Position numbers and translations under genes: made by a program. A model generated the notes under the pieces. It had not been told where the DNA came from. It worked only from the letters and a program-made list of their open reading frames with translations, and searched no databases. From the NCBI RefSeq assembly GCF_030164425.1, contig NZ_JASNJD010000002.1, positions 1-64,000 of the forward strand: a stretch of DNA of 64,000 nucleotides. Direction: 5' to 3'. Shown in pieces: positions 59,656 through 64,000 of the stretch; the first letter of the stretch is position 1, and each line of letters opens with the position of its first letter. This stretch comes from Pseudodonghicola flavimaris (GTDB taxonomy: Bacteria; Pseudomonadota; Alphaproteobacteria; Rhodobacterales; Rhodobacteraceae).

Positions 59656-59687
59656 TTATATCCAGTTTACAGGCCACTTAGGTCCAA
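59656..59687 (-). promoter_or_regulatory. TauR-type direct repeat before tauR
   Basis: On the minus strand TTGGACCTAA (59678-59687) and CTGGATATAA (59656-59665) lie 22 bp apart and match CTGGACYTAA, the repeat I recall for Rhodobacter capsulatus TauR, at 9 and 8 of 10 bases. It ends 15 bp before ATG 59702, so it likely overlaps the tauR promoter and serves for autoregulation. Confidence 0.6.
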
Positions 59688-59701
59688 CCTATTCTGCGGC
59701 C

Positions 59702-61183
59702 ATGACCATCGCCGTCGAAACCTTCTTTCTCACCCCCGGAGCGCCGGGCACCCTGCAGGCGCAGGTGCAGCAAATGATCGCCGAGGGCATCCTGTCCGGC
59801 CGGTTTCATGTCGGCGAGAAACTGCCCTCCTCCCGCCGGCTGGCGACGCATCTGGGGGTCAGCCGGATCACCGTGACCCTCGCCTATACCGAGCTGGTGG
59901 CGAATGATTACCTCTCCGCCCGCGGCCGGTCGGGGTATTACGTCTCAGAAAACGCGCCGGTTCCGCCGGTCTACACCCCGCACCCCCGCGCCGCCGATAC
60001 GGTGGACTGGTCGCGGGCGCTGGTGCAGCGGTTCACCGGCGGCGACACCCCCAGCAAGCCCGACGACTGGCGCGCCTTCCGCTATCCCTTCATCTACGGT
60101 CAGGCCGATCCGACGCTGTTCGATCACGCCAACTGGCGCCAATGCGCCCTGCGCGCACTGGGGCAGAAGGATTTCGCGGCGATGACGGACGATTACGTCG
60201 ACCGCGACGATCCGCTGCTGGTGGAATATATCGCCCGCCACACCCTGCCCCGCCGCGGCATCTCGGCCCGGCCGCAGGAGATTCTGATCACGCTCGGGGC
60301 GCAGAATGCGCTCTGGCTGACCTCACGGATGCTTTTGAACCGCCGGCGCCAGGCGGTGATCGAGGATCCCTGCTACCCGGCGCAGCGCGATCTGCTGACC
60401 CATTCGGGCTGCCGGCTGGTGCCGGTGCGGGTCGATGCCGACGGGCTGCCCCCCGAGGCGATCCCCGAGGGCACCGACCTGATCTTCACCACCCCCAGCC
60501 ACCAGTGCCCGACCACCGCGACCATGCCGCTCCACCGCCGGCAAGCGCTGCTCGCCCGCGCCCGCGGGCTCGATGCGCTGGTGGTCGAGGACGATTACGA
60601 ATTCGAGATGGCTTTTCTCGCCGCCCCCTCGCCGGCGCTGAAATCGCTCGATACCGACGGGCGGGTGATCTATGTCGGCAGCTTCTCGAAATCGCTGTTT
60701 CCGGGTCTGCGGTTGGGTTACATGGTCGGGTCCGAGGCCTTCATCCGCGAGGCCCGGGCGCTGCGTGCCGCGATGCTGCGCCACCCGCCCGGCCATATCC
60801 AGCGCACCGCCGCTTATTTCCTGTCTCTGGGCCATTACGACAGCCAGATCCGCCGCATGGGCCGCGCCCTGCACGAGCGCCGCCGGGTTCTGGAAGCGGC
60901 GATCGCCGCCGAGGGGCTGACCATCGCCGGCCGCGGGGTCTATGGCGGTTCCTCGCTGTGGATGCAGGCGCCAGAGGGTGTCGACAGCGCCCGGCTGGCC
61001 GCCCGGCTGCAGGCCGACAGTGTTTTCATCGAGCCCGGCGCCCCCTTCTTCGCCGGCCCCGAGCGACCGTCGCGCTTTTATCGTCTGGGCTATTCCTCGA
61101 TCCCGACGGCGCGGATCGGCGAGGGCATCGCCCGGATCGCCGCCGCCACCCGGGCATCGCGCCGGGAGACGGCGGCCCAGTGA
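59702..61183 (+). CDS. tauR: MocR-type regulator of taurine genes
   Basis: A 493-residue MocR-family protein: a GntR winged helix (about 15-80, KLPSSRRLATHLGVSRITVTLAYTEL) fused to an aminotransferase-like domain (about 120-480). The PLP Lys is in YVGSFSKSLFPGLRLGYMVG and the Asp in VVEDDYEFEM. TauR proteins activate tpa and related genes when taurine is present, probably by an imine between PLP and taurine. It precedes xsc by 611 bp. The symbol rests on family and neighbourhood; other MocR proteins look similar. Confidence 0.85.
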   Translation: MTIAVETFFLTPGAPGTLQAQVQQMIAEGILSGRFHVGEKLPSSRRLATHLGVSRITVTLAYTELVANDYLSARGRSGYYVSENAPVPPVYTPHPRAADTVDWSRALVQRFTGGDTPSKPDDWRAFRYPFIYGQADPTLFDHANWRQCALRALGQKDFAAMTDDYVDRDDPLLVEYIARHTLPRRGISARPQEILITLGAQNALWLTSRMLLNRRRQAVIEDPCYPAQRDLLTHSGCRLVPVRVDADGLPPEAIPEGTDLIFTTPSHQCPTTATMPLHRRQALLARARGLDALVVEDDYEFEMAFLAAPSPALKSLDTDGRVIYVGSFSKSLFPGLRLGYMVGSEAFIREARALRAAMLRHPPGHIQRTAAYFLSLGHYDSQIRRMGRALHERRRVLEAAIAAEGLTIAGRGVYGGSSLWMQAPEGVDSARLAARLQADSVFIEPGAPFFAGPERPSRFYRLGYSSIPTARIGEGIARIAAATRASRRETAAQ

Positions 61184-61253
61184 AAGCCCGTGAGGGATCA
61201 GCGACAACCCGAGTGCTCTTCCGCAATCGGAGGCGCATCTGGCAGACCTCCTG

Positions 61254-61290
61254 CCCGGGGGCTTTGCCCCCAGACCCCCAGGAAATCTAA
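61254..61290. repeat. Dispersed intergenic repeat, copy 3 (partial)
   Basis: CCCGGGGGCTTTGCCCCCAG then CCCCC-AGGAAATC, a shortened relative of the elements at 38868 and 58091. It lies between tauR and xsc. Confidence 0.5.
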
Positions 61291-61326
61291 ATCCAGAAAA
61301 AGAAGGGGGGTGAGCGGCGCGGGGAC

Positions 61327-61348
61327 AAACGGTCCAGTGGACCGTTTT
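61327..61348 (+). terminator. Candidate terminator after tauR
   Basis: AAACGGTCC (61327-61335) pairs with GGACCGTTT (61339-61347) over a 3-nt loop and ends in TTTT. It lies about 145 bp after the tauR stop. The rest of 61184-61794 holds the repeat copy 3 and the xsc operator, but no gene that I can support. Confidence 0.6.
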
Positions 61349-61692
61349 CATCTGCGAACGCGGCGCGCCCCGAGGAAGCCCCCCGGAAACGCATTCAGCC
61401 ATGACAGCGCGACAGAGGGCCGGCACGGTGGAGACCCCAGGAAAGCCCCTCGGCACAAAAAGGCGCGGGAGCGGCTGCGCCTAGCCTAGACAAGCAATCT
61501 GTTTGCGCTTCGCAGGACACCGTTGCGCAGACACGATGTCAGTGCGCCGCCTTTCCGCGTCGCACCGTCCCATCGAGGGCACGCAGAATTGCCCGACCGG
61601 CGTTCTCCCCATCGCCGCATCCCCAGCGGAGACCATGGCCCCCCTCCCCTCTGCGTATCCGCTTCGGTCGCCATCGGGGCGCGTCCCTGAAG

Positions 61693-61723
61693 TGGCCCTA
61701 TCTGCCCCCGGCGTCTGGCCCTA
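61693..61723 (+). promoter_or_regulatory. TauR-type operator of xsc: direct repeat, 23-bp period
   Basis: TGGCCCTA occurs at 61693-61700 and again at 61716-61723, exactly 23 bp apart. The first copy is followed by TCTG, as at tpa (45133-45144), and the second by C. It lies 72 bp before ATG 61795. The match in both sequence and spacing with the tpa site argues for control of both genes by TauR. Confidence 0.72.
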
Positions 61724-61794
61724 CCGGCGACCCCGCGTGGCGGTCACCATCGCCGCGACCGTAACGGGAGAGATGGCAAGGGGGGAGACCAGCC

Positions 61795-63570
61795 ATGAGA
61801 ATGACCACGGAAGAGGCGTTCGTGAAGGTGCTGCAGCGGCATGGCATCGACCAGGCCTTCGGCATCATCGGCTCGGCCTTCATGCCGATTTCCGATCTGT
61901 TCCCGAAGGCCGGGATCAGGTTCTGGGACTGTGCCCACGAGGGCTCCGGCGGGATGATGGCGGATGGCTATACCCGCGCCACCGGCCGGATGAGCATGAT
62001 GATCGCCCAGAACGGCCCCGGCATCACCAATTTCGTCACCGCGGTGAAGACCGCCTATTGGAACCATTCACCGCTGTTGCTGGTCACCCCGCAGGCGGCG
62101 AACAGGACGATGGGACAGGGCGGATTTCAGGAGGTCGAGCAGATGGCCGCCTTCAGGGATATGGTCGCCTATCAGGAGGAGGTACGCGACCCGTCCCGCG
62201 TGGCGGAGGTGCTGAACCGGGTGATCCTTCAGGCCAAACGCGCCAGCGCGCCGGCGCAGATCAACATGCCGCGCGATTTCTGGACCCAGGTGATCGATAT
62301 CGAACTGCCCGAGATCGTCGACTTCGAACGCCCCGGCGGCGGCGAGGCGGCACTGGACAGCGCCGCGCGACTGCTGTCAGAGGCGAAATTCCCCGTCCTC
62401 CTCAATGGGGCCGGCGTGGTGCTGGGCGACGCGATCCCGGCCACCATGGCGCTGGCCGAGCGGCTCGATGCGCCGGTCTGTGTCGGCTATCAGCACAACG
62501 ACGCCTTCCCCGGCGGCCATCCGCTCTTTGCCGGGCCGCTGGGTTATAACGGTTCCAGGGCGGCGATGGAGCTGATCGCCAGAGCCGACGTGGTGCTCTG
62601 CCTCGGTACTCGGCTCAATCCCTTCTCGACCCTGCCGGGCTATGGCATCGATTACTGGCCCAAGGACGCCGCGATCATCCAGGTCGATATCAACCCCGAC
62701 CGCATCGGCCTCACCAAGACGGTCACCACCGGCATCGTCGGCGATGCGAAAAAGGTCGCGACCGCGATCCTTCACAAACTGGCGGAGGCGGCCGGCGACG
62801 ACGGCCGGGAGGCCCGAAAGGCCCTGATCGCGCAGACCAGATCGGCCTGGGCGCAGCAGCTTGCCTCGATGGACCACGAAGACGACGATCCCGGCACCAG
62901 CTGGAACGCCCGTGCTCGCGCCGACAAGCCCGACTGGATGAGCCCGCGCATGGCCTGGCGCGCGATCCAGTCGGCGTTGCCGCGCGAGGCGATCATCTCT
63001 TCCGACATCGGCAACAACTGCGCCATCGGCAATGCCTATCCCTGCTTCGAAGCGGGGCGGAAATACCTTGCGCCCGGACTGTTCGGCCCCTGTGGCTATG
63101 GCCTGCCGGCCATCGTCGGCGCCAAGATCGGCTGCCCGGACGTGCCGGTGGTGGGGTTCTCCGGCGACGGCGCCTTCGGCATTGCGGTCACCGAGCTCAC
63201 CGCCATCGGCCGGGGCGAGTGGCCGGCGATCACCCAGGTGGTGTTCCGCAATTACCAATGGGGGGCGGAGAAGCGGAATTCGACGCTCTGGTATGACGAC
63301 AATTTCGTCGGCACCGAACTGGACACCCAGGTTTCCTATGCCGGGATTGCCCGCGCCTGCGGGCTGCAGGGCGTGGTCGCCCGCACGATGGAGGAGCTGA
63401 CGGCGGCACTGGCCCGGGCGATCGAAGACCAGATGACGCATGGCAAGACCACGCTGATCGAGGCGATGATCAACCAGGAACTGGGCGAGCCGTTCCGCCG
63501 CGACGCGATGACGGCGCCGGTGGCGGTGGCCGGGATCGATCCGGACGACATGGCCCCGCAGCAGGTCTGA
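61795..63570 (+). CDS. xsc: Sulfoacetaldehyde acetyltransferase
   Basis: A 591-residue ThDP enzyme that turns sulfoacetaldehyde and phosphate into acetyl phosphate and sulfite. The start RMTTEEAFVKVLQRHGIDQAFGIIGSAFMPISDLF and the AQNGPGITNFVTAVKTAYWNHSPLLLVTPQAA block are typical of Xsc. The ThDP motif runs from SGDGAFGIAVTELTAI to FRNYQWG. Two ATGs are 6 bp apart; GGGGGGAG precedes the first. It converges with pta, the next step, instead of being co-transcribed with it. Confidence 0.96.
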   Translation: MRMTTEEAFVKVLQRHGIDQAFGIIGSAFMPISDLFPKAGIRFWDCAHEGSGGMMADGYTRATGRMSMMIAQNGPGITNFVTAVKTAYWNHSPLLLVTPQAANRTMGQGGFQEVEQMAAFRDMVAYQEEVRDPSRVAEVLNRVILQAKRASAPAQINMPRDFWTQVIDIELPEIVDFERPGGGEAALDSAARLLSEAKFPVLLNGAGVVLGDAIPATMALAERLDAPVCVGYQHNDAFPGGHPLFAGPLGYNGSRAAMELIARADVVLCLGTRLNPFSTLPGYGIDYWPKDAAIIQVDINPDRIGLTKTVTTGIVGDAKKVATAILHKLAEAAGDDGREARKALIAQTRSAWAQQLASMDHEDDDPGTSWNARARADKPDWMSPRMAWRAIQSALPREAIISSDIGNNCAIGNAYPCFEAGRKYLAPGLFGPCGYGLPAIVGAKIGCPDVPVVGFSGDGAFGIAVTELTAIGRGEWPAITQVVFRNYQWGAEKRNSTLWYDDNFVGTELDTQVSYAGIARACGLQGVVARTMEELTAALARAIEDQMTHGKTTLIEAMINQELGEPFRRDAMTAPVAVAGIDPDDMAPQQV

Positions 63571-63608
63571 GCCGGAGGGGAGGCCCGGGGCGCACAGCGG
63601 CGGCAGCG

Positions 63609-63652
63609 CAAATTTCTTCGAAGAAATTTGTCCGGAATTTGCAAAATTCCGG
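63609..63652. terminator. Two palindromes between convergent xsc and pta
   Basis: The first, 63609-63630, is a perfect 22-bp palindrome centred on TTCGAA. The second pairs CCGGAATTT (63632-63640) with AAATTCCGG (63644-63652). The T- and A-rich arms allow use from both strands, so they likely end both xsc and pta transcripts. Confidence 0.75.
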
Positions 63653-63677
63653 GTCCGGCCGCGGCGCCGTACCCGGT

Positions 63678-64000
<323 letters not shown>

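Overview
The window is GC-rich, densely coded alphaproteobacterial DNA. The gene families and order (rpmH-rnpA-yidD, minCDE, TauR/Tpa/Xsc taurine genes, pqiAABC, TAXI-type TRAP, pxpBCA) suggest a Rhodobacteraceae-type organism; the genus cannot be named from this sequence. I see no prophage, CRISPR array, intact insertion sequence or origin. It reads as ordinary chromosome made of metabolic modules, each with its own regulator.

Layout. 0-1.1 kb: end of a luciferase-like monooxygenase with an aberrant N-terminus. 1.2-4.2 kb: phaB, fabI and a MaoC-Pta fusion, a possible acetoacetyl-CoA to butyryl-phosphate route. 4.5-6.4 kb: PAS/AAA+ regulator with altered sigma-54 motifs. 6.6-10.7 kb: cyanate importer, a DUF1348 protein and cyanase. 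10.8-13.1 kb: DEAD-box helicase with a repetitive tail. 13.3-17.3 kb: pqiA-pqiA-pqiB-pqiC lipid-transport operon. 17.3-21.1 kb: C69 peptidase and a BisC/DMSO-reductase-family molybdoenzyme. 21.3-23.2 kb: minCDE. 23.5-26.5 kb: zinc alcohol dehydrogenase and an AcoR-like regulator. 26.7-30.4 kb: TAXI TRAP transporter. 30.6-33.6 kb: hutG-hutF-iclR. 33.9 kb: tRNA-Arg. 34-37.7 kb: orphan histidine kinase, flavin disulfide oxidoreductase, TVP38 membrane protein. 38-38.8 kb: rpmH-rnpA-yidD. 39-41.5 kb: 5-oxoprolinase pxpBCA. 41.6-46.6 kb: tauABC and divergent tpa. 47-49 kb: amidase and DUF3237 protein. 49.1-58 kb: ABC importer with three cytoplasmic hydrolases, a DeoR regulator and a Tat-exported nucleotidase, with a Pho box in front of both transcription units. 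58.1-59.5 kb: permease and ArsR. 59.7-64 kb: tauR, xsc and the end of pta.

How the genes work together. Taurine degradation is complete but split: TauABC imports taurine, Tpa makes sulfoacetaldehyde, Xsc releases sulfite and acetyl phosphate, and Pta makes acetyl-CoA. The same 23-bp-period direct repeat (TGGCCCTA-like) lies before tpa and before xsc, and a related 22-bp-period repeat lies before tauR, so one regulator probably joins the two halves. The most interesting module is at 49-58 kb. Two Pho boxes with exact 11-bp half-site spacing, one of them with four half-sites, flank a DeoR gene and control an importer plus phosphatases, which suggests a phosphate-starvation system for a phosphorylated organic compound. 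Two other operons sit beside bacterial enhancer-binding proteins whose sigma-54 contact motif is changed or lost.
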